Source: Bifidobacterium sp.
GTDB lineage: Bacteria > Actinomycetota > Actinomycetes > Actinomycetales > Bifidobacteriaceae
DNA length: 64,000 nt
Assembly (NCBI GenBank): GCA_022640915.1
Contig: JALCCT010000006.1
Location: forward strand, 55,589-119,588
Direction of reading: 5' to 3'
The translations under genes were made by a program, and so were the position numbers. The notes beneath the pieces were generated by a model. That model had not been told where the DNA came from. It saw only the letters and a list, made by a program, of their open reading frames with translations, and ran no database searches. Shown here piece by piece: positions 1 through 7,706 of this stretch (position 1 is the first letter of the stretch; each line of letters opens with the position of its first letter).

Positions 1-579
1 CGCGATCTTGTTTTCGAGCTGCCGCTCGCTCTGCTGCCATGTAGAATTCAGCGTCGCGTATGCGTCTTTGTTCTTGGCATCAGCAGCCTGATAAGCCTTG
101 GTAATCGCGTCTGCGGTCGCTTTGCGCACAGCGGCGGAAAACCACACATGCGGATTGTCGCCTTCCTTGATGCCGCCGGCCTCAGCCGCGTTCACGACTG
201 TGGCGCCAGCGGACTCAGCAGCTTTCAGAGCCCATGGATCGTAATCAGCGCCGTTCACTACAACGACCTCCGCCTTGGAGATCTTCGCAACATCGCTCGT
301 AGAAGGCTCGTAATCGTGCGCCTCCACATTCGTGTTGCTCATGATGCTGCTCACGTCAACGTGCGAGCCGCCTAACTCCTTGGCCACTGAAGCCCACTGG
401 TTAATGCTCGCGACCACGCTGATCGTGCCGGAGCCCTTCGGCGCGCCACTGCCGGACGCATTCTCACCGCCACTGCCCGAGCCGCCACATGCGGCCACTA
501 CCAGGGTCATCGCCCCGGCCACGGCAGCCGCCATAATGCGGGCGAGTTTGGAGGACTTCTTCATCGTATTGCGTATCAT
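1..579 (-). CDS. ZnuA/TroA-like metal ABC transporter substrate-binding lipoprotein (partial, 3' end outside window)
   Basis: Translating the minus strand from 579 gives an open frame to the window edge (193 codons); it is absent from the ORF track because it runs off. The start MIRNTMKKSSK has GAAGG 7 bases upstream. A signal peptide ends in the lipobox VVAAC, followed by a Gly/Ser linker. The mature part SVVASINQWASVAKELGG is typical of cluster A-I (ZnuA/TroA) metal-binding proteins. EAHDYEP and NPHVWFS carry the first two expected metal-ligand histidines. The family captures Zn2+ or Mn2+ outside the membrane for an ABC importer; the metal cannot be told from sequence. Permease and ATPase genes are probably just outside the window to the left. 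Confidence 0.85.
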   Translation of the reverse strand, partial: MIRNTMKKSSKLARIMAAAVAGAMTLVVAACGGSGSGGENASGSGAPKGSGTISVVASINQWASVAKELGGSHVDVSSIMSNTNVEAHDYEPSTSDVAKISKAEVVVVNGADYDPWALKAAESAGATVVNAAEAGGIKEGDNPHVWFSAAVRKATADAITKAYQAADAKNKDAYATLNSTWQQSERQLENKIA

Positions 580-953
580 CGAGCCACCTTCGTTTCTCTT
601 GTTCTTCTCTGTTCGCCTTAGCTACCCCTACCGGGTTGCTGCGCCGCATTCATCGGTCGCCGCAGGAACCTTACGGATCGCCTGAGGGCAGGTGCGACGT
701 CCTGAATTCGAATACTCCGTCAGTATAGAAGAATAGCGAGACTCATTATCATTTTAAGCGATGGTGACGCAGCGTCGAACAGGACATTCACAACTTCCCA
801 TGGCCTTACTCAGCCCTTGAGCACACCACCCCTCCGTTTTGGGCAGTTGCGGATGGAGCGGTGGGCAGGAACACGCCTATGGAAAAACGAGTGGGCCGGA
901 TATTGCTGTGGCCCCGCCAGCACTGTTGAGTTGTCGCAGGGTGTGCGGCGGTT
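580..953. other. Intergenic region between metal-binding lipoprotein gene and sucP
   Basis: No convincing gene. The short ORFs here are off-frame. It carries the upstream region of the metal-binding lipoprotein gene, including a candidate promoter with an overlapping AT-rich regulator-like site (listed separately). No clear intrinsic terminator for sucP is visible in the first 100 bases below its stop. Confidence 0.5.
722..755 (-). promoter_or_regulatory. Candidate promoter and Zur/Fur-like half-site upstream of the metal-binding lipoprotein gene
   Basis: On the minus strand a -10-like TATACT (722-727) lies about 140 bases upstream of the start. The stretch AAAATGATAATGAGT (741-755), just upstream, resembles one half of a Fur-family (Zur/Fur) site. 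There is no good -35. The assignment rests on motif likeness plus the metal-uptake gene it precedes. Confidence 0.3.
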
Positions 954-2477
954 TCATTGACCCAGAGCCGGCGGATCGGCGATCAGATCGTCGCTGCGAT
1001 GGTCACCATCGGCATCCCTCCAGGCCAACGAGACAACCGAGGCCTTGTTGTCAACCCCCGGACCACGGCCGGGCTCGAAGCTGAGCGAAGCCTTGCTCAC
1101 CCCGTCTGCGGCAACCCAGTCGAGGGTGAGCGAACGATTGCCATCGACGCTGTAGCTGAAATCGCCGTTGAAGGCGGCAAGCGTATTGCGCAGTCGGCAC
1201 AGAGCATTCAATGCACGCACTACAGGGCGTTTGAGATTGCTGTCGATTTCGGCGACCGGATAGTAATGCCGGTTGATATCACGGCCGCTGTTAGTCGTAG
1301 CCAGCAGTTCCATGTCATTCGCGCCCGCCAAAGCCCCGACGTAATACACCTGCGGAACGCCAGGCAGGAAGAACTGTACGGCCCGCGCCGCGATGTAGTG
1401 CTGGTCATTACACCCGAGTGCTGAATAATACGTGGAGTTGATCTGGTAGAGGTCGAGGTTGCTTGCCGCAGCGCCCGTGGCGGCTGCCGACTCGCCATGG
1501 GTGTTCGCATGGATCGTGTTGACCAGGCTGTCCACAGCCTCGTCCGGGATCAGTCCTTTGAGGCTGCGGTCAAGCTGGTCCGAGCCGATGTCGATCACGC
1601 CGATGCCGTCGTGTGTGTCGAGCACATTGACCGCGTTGTTCGGGCGGACCTTGATCCAGTGCGCCAAAGCTGCCGTTTCCCCGGTGAACAGTGTATGCAG
1701 CAGAAGTGGCGGCAGCGCGAAATCATAGACCCGATCGACCTTCGAGGCGATGTCAATCTGCTTCTTGTAATACGAATGGACTTCGATGAGGGTCTCCAGA
1801 CCACGCCGGTCCGCCTCGGCCTTGATTCTGCCGATCAAATCGAAGGTCTTCGGCGTCATGAAGCAGCTTGTGCCGATCTCCTTGGCGCCATACCCCACGG
1901 CATCGAGGCGAATATCGTGCACGCGGCTTGCCGCCAGACGATCGAGGATCGAGATCAGATATCCCCAGCCTTCCACCGAGTCAGTGTCGATGTCGACTTG
2001 CTGCGGCGTGAACGTCGTCCACACCAGACGCGTGACGCCTCCCCAGTTGTAATGCGTAAACGGCAGGCCCGGGCGCGGGCGGTAAATACCGGCGAGCTCC
2101 TCCTCGTTGGCGCCGTCGGGGAAAACGCTCGACATGGTCAGAAACATTTTCGCGTAGGGGCTGTCTTCACCTTTAGCCATTACATCTTGGAACTGGCGCG
2201 ACTGCCATGACATATGGTTGACGATGGTGTCCACCATGATCTCGTGGCTGCGACCCAGATCAGCCACATCACCCCACGAGCCGAGCCGCGGATCGACCTG
2301 CGTGTGGTCGATCGGGTCAAATCCTGCATCCGCTCCGTCGAAGGGCGTGAAGAACGGCAGGATATGCACGCCCTCATACACTCCTTCGAAACGTGTGCGC
2401 AGCATGTCTGTCATTGAAGCGATCGTTCCGCTGCCGAAGCGGTTGGCGTACGTGATGAGCTGAACTGCATTCTTCAT
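954..2477 (-). CDS. sucP: Sucrose phosphorylase (GH13)
   Basis: 507 aa. Catalyses sucrose + phosphate to alpha-glucose-1-phosphate + fructose in the cytoplasm, feeding the bifid shunt at low ATP cost. The whole length reads as the bifidobacterial enzyme: HILPFFTPFDGADAGFDP near the N terminus, the nucleophile Asp in IRLDAVGYGAK, the acid/base Glu in LIEVHSYYKK and the transition-state Asp in LDTHDGIGVID. I chose the internal ATG (MKNAVQLITY) over the ORF-track start because the family begins there and GGAA lies about 10 bases upstream; the preceding 46 codons look non-coding. It lies downstream of two permeases and a binding protein on the same strand, so imported sucrose or sucrose-releasing oligosaccharides are the likely source. 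A terminator-like hairpin separates it from the permease, so it may have its own promoter. Confidence 0.96.
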   Translation of the reverse strand: MKNAVQLITYANRFGSGTIASMTDMLRTRFEGVYEGVHILPFFTPFDGADAGFDPIDHTQVDPRLGSWGDVADLGRSHEIMVDTIVNHMSWQSRQFQDVMAKGEDSPYAKMFLTMSSVFPDGANEEELAGIYRPRPGLPFTHYNWGGVTRLVWTTFTPQQVDIDTDSVEGWGYLISILDRLAASRVHDIRLDAVGYGAKEIGTSCFMTPKTFDLIGRIKAEADRRGLETLIEVHSYYKKQIDIASKVDRVYDFALPPLLLHTLFTGETAALAHWIKVRPNNAVNVLDTHDGIGVIDIGSDQLDRSLKGLIPDEAVDSLVNTIHANTHGESAAATGAAASNLDLYQINSTYYSALGCNDQHYIAARAVQFFLPGVPQVYYVGALAGANDMELLATTNSGRDINRHYYPVAEIDSNLKRPVVRALNALCRLRNTLAAFNGDFSYSVDGNRSLTLDWVAADGVSKASLSFEPGRGPGVDNKASVVSLAWRDADGDHRSDDLIADPPALGQ

Positions 2478-2841
2478 TGAATTTCCAATCTGATGCGCCA
2501 TGGTAGGTAATCTGCCTCGACGCCACCGTCTGCATCGAACCGGTTTTACTTCATCGAATGTAAAATACCGGCAAGACATAATGACACGGTGAACGCTCGT
2601 CGCAAGGAACCACACAACGCACGCGGCACAAGTCGGCCAATAGCGATTTCCGATGGCGGAATTCGGCTAGTCGAAAACACTATCGCCCGACTTGCATACA
2701 CCAAACCGGACGCAGCGCAGGGGTGAACGTACCCGGGTTGTTCACTATTTCGCCGCGCCCGGCAACTATTAGCCCTCAATGTTCCCTAGCGGCCCTTGGC
2801 GGGCCGCTAGGCGCGCTAAACGGACAGCGCATTGCGCTCCG
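2478..2841. promoter_or_regulatory. Upstream region of sucP with operator-like palindrome
   Basis: 364 bases with no gene. It contains two hairpins next to the permease stop (separate entries) and an AACCGGTT palindrome with a central CG at 2538-2545, 61 bases upstream of the sucP start. That is the general shape of a LacI-family operator. No clear -10/-35 pair could be assigned. Confidence 0.35.
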
Positions 2842-2843
2842 TT
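2785..2843 (-). terminator. Tandem hairpins after the sugar permease gene
   Basis: Two stable inverted repeats directly follow (and slightly overlap) the permease stop: a stem with AGCGC/GCGCT and a CGG/CCG base at 2819-2843, and an 11-bp perfect stem CCTAGCGGCCC/GGGCCGCTAGG with a 5-base loop at 2785-2811. Neither has a long T-tract. They would terminate the transporter transcript or protect its 3' end before sucP. Confidence 0.6.
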
Positions 2844-3735
2844 ATTTTACCGCACCGCTCATCACCCCACTAATGACCCACTTCTGAGCGAAGACGTAGA
2901 CGATCAAGACCGGCGCCATGGCCATGAGGTAACTGGCGAAGGCCATGGGGTAGTTCGAAGTGAATTGGTTCTGGAAGCCGTATTGGGCCAGCGGCAGCGT
3001 CTGTGCGCTGCGGTCGGTGAGGATGATCAACGGCAGCAAGAAGTCATTCCAGGCCCAGAGCGTCGTCAGGATCGCGATGGTCGCGTTAATCGGGCCCATT
3101 AGCGGGAACACGATTCTCCAGAAAATAGTCCATGTGGTGGCACCGTCAATGCGCGCGGATTCCTCAAGCGAAATCGGGATCGAACGGATGAAACCGATCG
3201 CGATGAACAGGTTCGAGCCGATGCCCAGAATCATGTACAGCAGGAACAGCCCAACGATATTATCCAAGTGCAACGCGCCCATCTCTTTGGCGATCGGCAG
3301 CATGATCACGGTAAAAGGCACGAACATCATGGCTAGGAAGAAGTAGTACAGGAAGCGGAAGAAGCGCTTGTCCATGTTGCGGGCGACCGCGTATGCCACG
3401 AAGGTATTCGTCAGCAGGGTCAGCAGCACCGCCGCCACGGTGACAATCGCGGAATTCAGCGCAGCTTTTGGATAGTTGACCTGTGTCCACGCATCGGCGA
3501 AATTATGCCACTGCCAGCTCGACGGAAGGCTGAATGTTCCCGCCTCGGCCGGCGTCTTCAGCGCGGTGACAACCGTAAAGTACAGCGGCACCAGAATCGT
3601 CAGCGACATGACAGCGATCACGGCGGTAAGCCACCAGTTGACCTTATGATCCTTGTGATACCCCTGCTGCCGATACCCGCCCTTCGCGGTCGGCTTCGGT
3701 TGGGAAAGATGTGAAATACTCGCTGCATTGCTCAT
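2842..3735 (-). CDS. Carbohydrate ABC transporter permease (MalG-like)
   Basis: 297 aa inner-membrane permease of the CUT1 class. After a short cytoplasmic N terminus there are about six membrane segments (for example VNWWLTAVIAVMSLTILVPL). The cytoplasmic EAA-type loop reads EESARIDGATTWTIFWRIVFP and docks the ATPase. The start has AAGGAG 9 bases upstream. It is the last gene of a binding protein-permease-permease set that ends without an ATPase gene. The divergent ROK regulator and nearby alpha-galactosidase and sucrose phosphorylase suggest raffinose-family or alpha-1,6-glucoside oligosaccharides as substrate; this is inferred from context, as in the raffinose/isomalto-oligosaccharide loci of other bifidobacteria. 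Confidence 0.92.
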   Translation of the reverse strand: MSNAASISHLSQPKPTAKGGYRQQGYHKDHKVNWWLTAVIAVMSLTILVPLYFTVVTALKTPAEAGTFSLPSSWQWHNFADAWTQVNYPKAALNSAIVTVAAVLLTLLTNTFVAYAVARNMDKRFFRFLYYFFLAMMFVPFTVIMLPIAKEMGALHLDNIVGLFLLYMILGIGSNLFIAIGFIRSIPISLEESARIDGATTWTIFWRIVFPLMGPINATIAILTTLWAWNDFLLPLIILTDRSAQTLPLAQYGFQNQFTSNYPMAFASYLMAMAPVLIVYVFAQKWVISGVMSGAVK

Positions 3736-3809
3736 TATTCATGCTCCTTATGGCGTAACGGCTGCTCATGACGGCCTGTTGCGTATCGTCATATCGACCC
3801 AAAGGCCGG

Positions 3810-4754
3810 TCAGACCTTTTCCTTGCTGCCGAAGAAATTCAGCTGGATGAACGCGAACACAGCAAGCACGATGAAGAAGATGACCGCATTGGCCATCTGA
3901 TATGAATATTCGCCATTGCCCAATCCGTTGGTGAAGATGAGGTAAGAGACGGACTCGGTCTTGGAGTCCGGGCCGCCGTTCGTCAACGCGACGATCTGAT
4001 CAAAGATGCCGAGCGAATTCTTCAGGCTCAGCACCATGTTGATCGTCACGAACGGGCCGATCAACGGGAACGTAATTCTCCAGAATCGCTGCCACGTGTT
4101 CACGCCGTCGATGGCCGCCGCCTCATACAGTTCGGCATCGATCGTCTGCAAACCTGCCAAATAGATCAGCGTGGTATAGGCTACGCCTTGCCAGATCGAC
4201 AGAAACACGATTGGAAACCAGGCCAGCTGCGGATTCGTCAGCATCGAGGTGGACAGCCAGGGAATGTGCAAAGCCTGCCCGAGCGCAGGAATCGGCACCA
4301 TAAACAAATACTTGAATACATAGCCGATGACCAGCATTGCCAAGGTGAACGGAATGAAGAAGATGGCGCGGAAGCCGTTTCTGAAGGCGATCTTTCCATT
4401 GAGCATCACCGAAATCAGTAACGCGAGCATATTCGTGCCAACAGTGATGAGAATGGCGACGACGATCGTGAACAAGTAGGCGTTGCGCACACGGCTGTCC
4501 GAAATCATGGCGCCATAGTTCTTGAAGCCGATCCACTTGAAAACGCCGTATCCTTGCGAATTGGTGAAGGAGTAGGCGGCGCCTTGGATGAAAGGCCAGT
4601 AGAGAAAGACCACAACTAATAGTGCCGCCGGAATAGTCATCCAATAATAGGCTTTGTCGACTTTACGTTTGGAGTACGCGCTGGTCTTCCTCGGCTTGCC
4701 GCGTTTAACCTGCGGCGCTGCGTTCGATGCGACTGTTTGTGCTGTTTGCTGCAT
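3810..4754 (-). CDS. Carbohydrate ABC transporter permease (MalF-like)
   Basis: 314 aa CUT1 permease partner with a basic N terminus and about six membrane segments, beginning near YYWMTIPAALLVVVFLYWPF. The EAA loop is YEAAAIDGVNTWQRFWRITFP. I chose the fourth codon of the ORF-track frame (ATG at 4754) because GGGGAG directly abuts the first ATG (spacing zero) but lies 9 bases from the second. It is 18 bases downstream of the binding-protein gene and 74 bases upstream of the second permease, so the three form one operon. It should pair with the MalG-like permease to form the translocation pore. Confidence 0.92.
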   Translation of the reverse strand: MQQTAQTVASNAAPQVKRGKPRKTSAYSKRKVDKAYYWMTIPAALLVVVFLYWPFIQGAAYSFTNSQGYGVFKWIGFKNYGAMISDSRVRNAYLFTIVVAILITVGTNMLALLISVMLNGKIAFRNGFRAIFFIPFTLAMLVIGYVFKYLFMVPIPALGQALHIPWLSTSMLTNPQLAWFPIVFLSIWQGVAYTTLIYLAGLQTIDAELYEAAAIDGVNTWQRFWRITFPLIGPFVTINMVLSLKNSLGIFDQIVALTNGGPDSKTESVSYLIFTNGLGNGEYSYQMANAVIFFIVLAVFAFIQLNFFGSKEKV

Positions 4755-4772
4755 GATGTCCATCTCCCCTTC

Positions 4773-6065
4773 TCAGCGGAAGTTACGCGCTTGCGCTTTA
4801 TCGTATTCGGTCTGCATGTTTGCGGTGAACTGATCGACGTTGCCGTTCTGCACCAGCGTGGTGAGGAAGCCCGCGATATTGATGCTCGGCGGCACGTAAT
4901 GATCGCAGAAATCGGTTAGACGCGCCTCCTTGAAGAATGGCACGACACCCTCGAGCGCCTTGTCGCCCACGTAGGTCTCTTTAAGTGGAGTGAAGGCCGA
5001 CTGGATTTTCGAATAATCTTCCAGGCGTTCGCGCTGCATGAGGAAGTCAATGAATTCACGCGCCTCCTTGGGATGCTTGGTGTTCGCGCCCATAGTCAGG
5101 ATCACGTCGTCGCCCGCCGTGAGCATCTGCTCCTCAGGATTGTTGGTGGCTGGCATCTGTGCGAAACGGATGTTCATGTCCTTGTTGATCAGGCGCACCT
5201 GCGGAATGGCATACGTGCCGAGCGGAAGCACCGCCGCCTTGCCGTTGGCGAAGTCTTGCGTGGCCTGCTGATATGTCGCGCCCGGATTCGCCTGAGTGTA
5301 ATTCTGGTAGAGTTCGACCAGTTTGCCCGACACCGGCTTCCACAGGTCGGCGAAGGTCGTGGTGCCTGCCTTGAGCTTCGTATATTCACTTTCCGGCACC
5401 AGCGTCGAGTTGAGTGACGACAACGGCGCCTGCAGTGTCCACGGATCGCCATAGCTGGCCTCGAGCGGCGTGATACCTTGCTGCTTGAAGGTCTTCAGGG
5501 CGCTGATGAACCCGTTCCAGGTAGTTGGCGGGTGATTAGGATCGAGACCGGCTTTACGCCATAGATCCACGTTGATTATATAGCCACTGGCATTGCCCGA
5601 GAAGGGCAGCCCATAGAGGCGCTTATGTGAGGGGTCTGCACTCTGGACCAAGTCCTTAGCGATTTTCACCATACCCGGGTTGAGCTTGCTCACGACCGGA
5701 TCGTCGGTGAAATCGTGGAATACGCCCGCTTCTGCGAGCATTCCGTAATTGATATCGCCGTTAACGGTGATGACGTCGGGAGTGCGGTTCTTCACCAATC
5801 GCGTGCGCAGATCGGTCACGGCGTTGGGCGAGTTGTTCACGTTGACGCGGATGTCAGGATGCGTTTTCTCGAAATCACGTGCGGCCTGGGTAAACCAACT
5901 GCTCGCCTCGAATTTGAATTGGAAGAAATCCAGATAGACTTTCTGGCTGCTCGAAACGCCGCAGCCTGCGAGGCTAATACCGGCAGCGAACGCGCACAAT
6001 GCCGCTGCCACTTTGCCCAGTCCGCGGCACAGCAATCCTCGAGTCCGATGAGAATCCATGTCCAT
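4773..6065 (-). CDS. Extracellular sugar-binding lipoprotein of CUT1 ABC transporter
   Basis: 430 aa. The N-terminal signal peptide ends in lipobox SLAGC, so the protein is membrane-anchored outside the cell. The mature part is a family 1 extracellular solute-binding protein ([34 protein letters not shown] onward). The start [10 protein letters not shown] has AAAGGAG 8 bases upstream; the longer ORF-track start has no such site and overlaps the divergent control region. First gene of the operon with two permeases. Likely ligand, from context (ROK regulator, GH36, sucrose phosphorylase), is a raffinose-family or isomalto-oligosaccharide. Confidence 0.92.
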   Translation of the reverse strand: MDMDSHRTRGLLCRGLGKVAAALCAFAAGISLAGCGVSSSQKVYLDFFQFKFEASSWFTQAARDFEKTHPDIRVNVNNSPNAVTDLRTRLVKNRTPDVITVNGDINYGMLAEAGVFHDFTDDPVVSKLNPGMVKIAKDLVQSADPSHKRLYGLPFSGNASGYIINVDLWRKAGLDPNHPPTTWNGFISALKTFKQQGITPLEASYGDPWTLQAPLSSLNSTLVPESEYTKLKAGTTTFADLWKPVSGKLVELYQNYTQANPGATYQQATQDFANGKAAVLPLGTYAIPQVRLINKDMNIRFAQMPATNNPEEQMLTAGDDVILTMGANTKHPKEAREFIDFLMQRERLEDYSKIQSAFTPLKETYVGDKALEGVVPFFKEARLTDFCDHYVPPSINIAGFLTTLVQNGNVDQFTANMQTEYDKAQARNFR

Positions 6066-6423
6066 ACAGCGACTCCTTTGCTCGTGAATCCACAGCTTCC
6101 TCGCCATGGCTTCAATGTATCTTCACGCTAGCCATCATGCATTTTCATTCCAAATCCGCGCGCGCCCCGAACCTCCGGCAAATAATGGCGCTCTCCCGCG
6201 TCATCCGTGTGCGCCACCGGCCGCATCGCCCACGACCACGCATCGTTCCAGCCGCCTCGCAAAATCCGCGCGCGCCACCTGTATCATCCAACGAATCTTC
6301 TTTCTGCTGAGACACGAAGGCGACACACTTACGTCAGTGGCGGAAAAACGAAGTTTCGACTATTTTGTTATTTACGTAAAGAAAATGTCTGTATTGCGTC
6401 GCAGTCCTGTGAAAGAGGTGGCC
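6066..6423. promoter_or_regulatory. Divergent control region between sugar-binding protein operon and ROK regulator
   Basis: 358 bases without a gene. Features seen: a perfect 10-bp palindrome TTTACGTAAA at 6371-6380; a near-palindrome ACTTACGTCAGT at 6327-6338 with the same TACGT core; and a 15-bp direct repeat AAATCCGCGCGCGCC at 6152-6166 and 6262-6276. The ACGT-centred sites near the regulator start are candidate operators for its autoregulation. The GC-rich repeat may mark a second binding site. Confidence 0.5.
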
Positions 6424-7638
6424 ATGGCCGCACTTCATCCGATACCGCAATGGTTCACCGGCTCGGACTACACCTATCGGGTAGCTGCAGCCATCGCACA
6501 ATACGGCCCGGTGGCACGCACCACACTGGCCAGTCTGCTCCGGCTTTCGCAGGGCGCTCTCTCACGCATCACAAGCGACCTGCTTTATGAGGGCGTCATC
6601 GAAGAGCTTGCTCCGCCGGAAGCATCAGCGGGGAGGCTACCACATGCGTTTGCCCCCAAACCCGGCGCGAGGCATCGAGGCCGTCCGCAAACCGCGCTAG
6701 CAATACGAGGAGACGCCAAAACTTTCATCGGCATCAAGGTGCAGGCCAAATCTGCGATTGGCACGGCCGTAAATGCGCATGGCGAGATCGTCTCAGGCCG
6801 GCATGAACGCCGCTTCAACGATCAGTCGCCTGCGGCAGTGGTTTCGTGCTTGGCCGCACTTGCCGCTGATTGCGCGCAAGACACAATTGATGCCGGGTTG
6901 CCCTCGCCCACTGCCATAGGCGTCTCGCTTGCTGGGCACATCGAGCGTGACGCGATTGTGACATTTTCGCCCTTCCTGCACTGGGAACACCCCGTGGATC
7001 TGGCGGAGCTAATCACAGAAGCTGCTGGATTGCCGACCGGAATATTCAATGATATCGATTCGCTACTGATGGATGCCTGCTGGTTCGGCTCGGGTGTCGG
7101 GCTCAATGCCTTCGCCATCATCACCATGGGTGTAGGCGTTGGCTACTCGCTAGCTATGCACGGCAAGCCGGTGGATTGTCCGGACAAAAGCTACGGTCTG
7201 GCCGGGCATATCCCGCTTGATCCCGATGGCCCACGCTGTGGTTCGGGACACATCGGCTGCGCGCAATGCCTGACCACCGATTCAATCGCCCAGGAGTATT
7301 CGCAGATGATCGGCCATGAGGCTAGTTTCAGCGATTTCGAACGCGACGCACGTGCCGGCACGTCCCTTGCCACGCGCCTAGTAAGCCGTACCTGTTTCCG
7401 CCTAGGCACCATGATCGCCATCGTTGCGAATCTGGCCATGCCCGAAACGATTATGATCGCCGGCGAAACGGCTTTCATCGCCACTCTGGCCACTGATTCG
7501 GTGCGTGACGGCATCAACCGATACCGGCATAGCCAAAGCGCCCCAGTGCATTTTGAAATTGCGAAACACGACTGGCAGCTCTGGGCGAAGGCCGCTGGGA
7601 CGCGCGTGCTTATTCGCCACATCAGCCCATTAGAATAG
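6424..7638 (+). CDS. ROK-family transcriptional regulator
   Basis: 404 aa. The N terminus is a MarR-type winged helix-turn-helix (YGPVARTTLASLLRLSQGALSRITSDLL, about residues 25-55). The C terminus is a sugar-kinase-like ROK domain with GVGVGYSLA, a GH...CxxxHxGCxxC zinc motif (CGSGHIGCAQC) and the region AGHIPLDPDGP. No active kinase is expected; sugar binding should release DNA. I chose the internal ATG at 6424, with GAAAGAGGTG upstream, not the ORF-track start 106 codons earlier, which lies in the divergent promoter region. Its place between the ABC operon and the alpha-galactosidase argues that it controls both. Confidence 0.88.
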   Translation: MAALHPIPQWFTGSDYTYRVAAAIAQYGPVARTTLASLLRLSQGALSRITSDLLYEGVIEELAPPEASAGRLPHAFAPKPGARHRGRPQTALAIRGDAKTFIGIKVQAKSAIGTAVNAHGEIVSGRHERRFNDQSPAAVVSCLAALAADCAQDTIDAGLPSPTAIGVSLAGHIERDAIVTFSPFLHWEHPVDLAELITEAAGLPTGIFNDIDSLLMDACWFGSGVGLNAFAIITMGVGVGYSLAMHGKPVDCPDKSYGLAGHIPLDPDGPRCGSGHIGCAQCLTTDSIAQEYSQMIGHEASFSDFERDARAGTSLATRLVSRTCFRLGTMIAIVANLAMPETIMIAGETAFIATLATDSVRDGINRYRHSQSAPVHFEIAKHDWQLWAKAAGTRVLIRHISPLE

Positions 7639-7706
7639 GCCCGGCGCACGCCCAAGGCATTGTCGTGCATAGCATTCCAGGCGCGGCGCGCAACCAGCGC
7701 CTCGGC

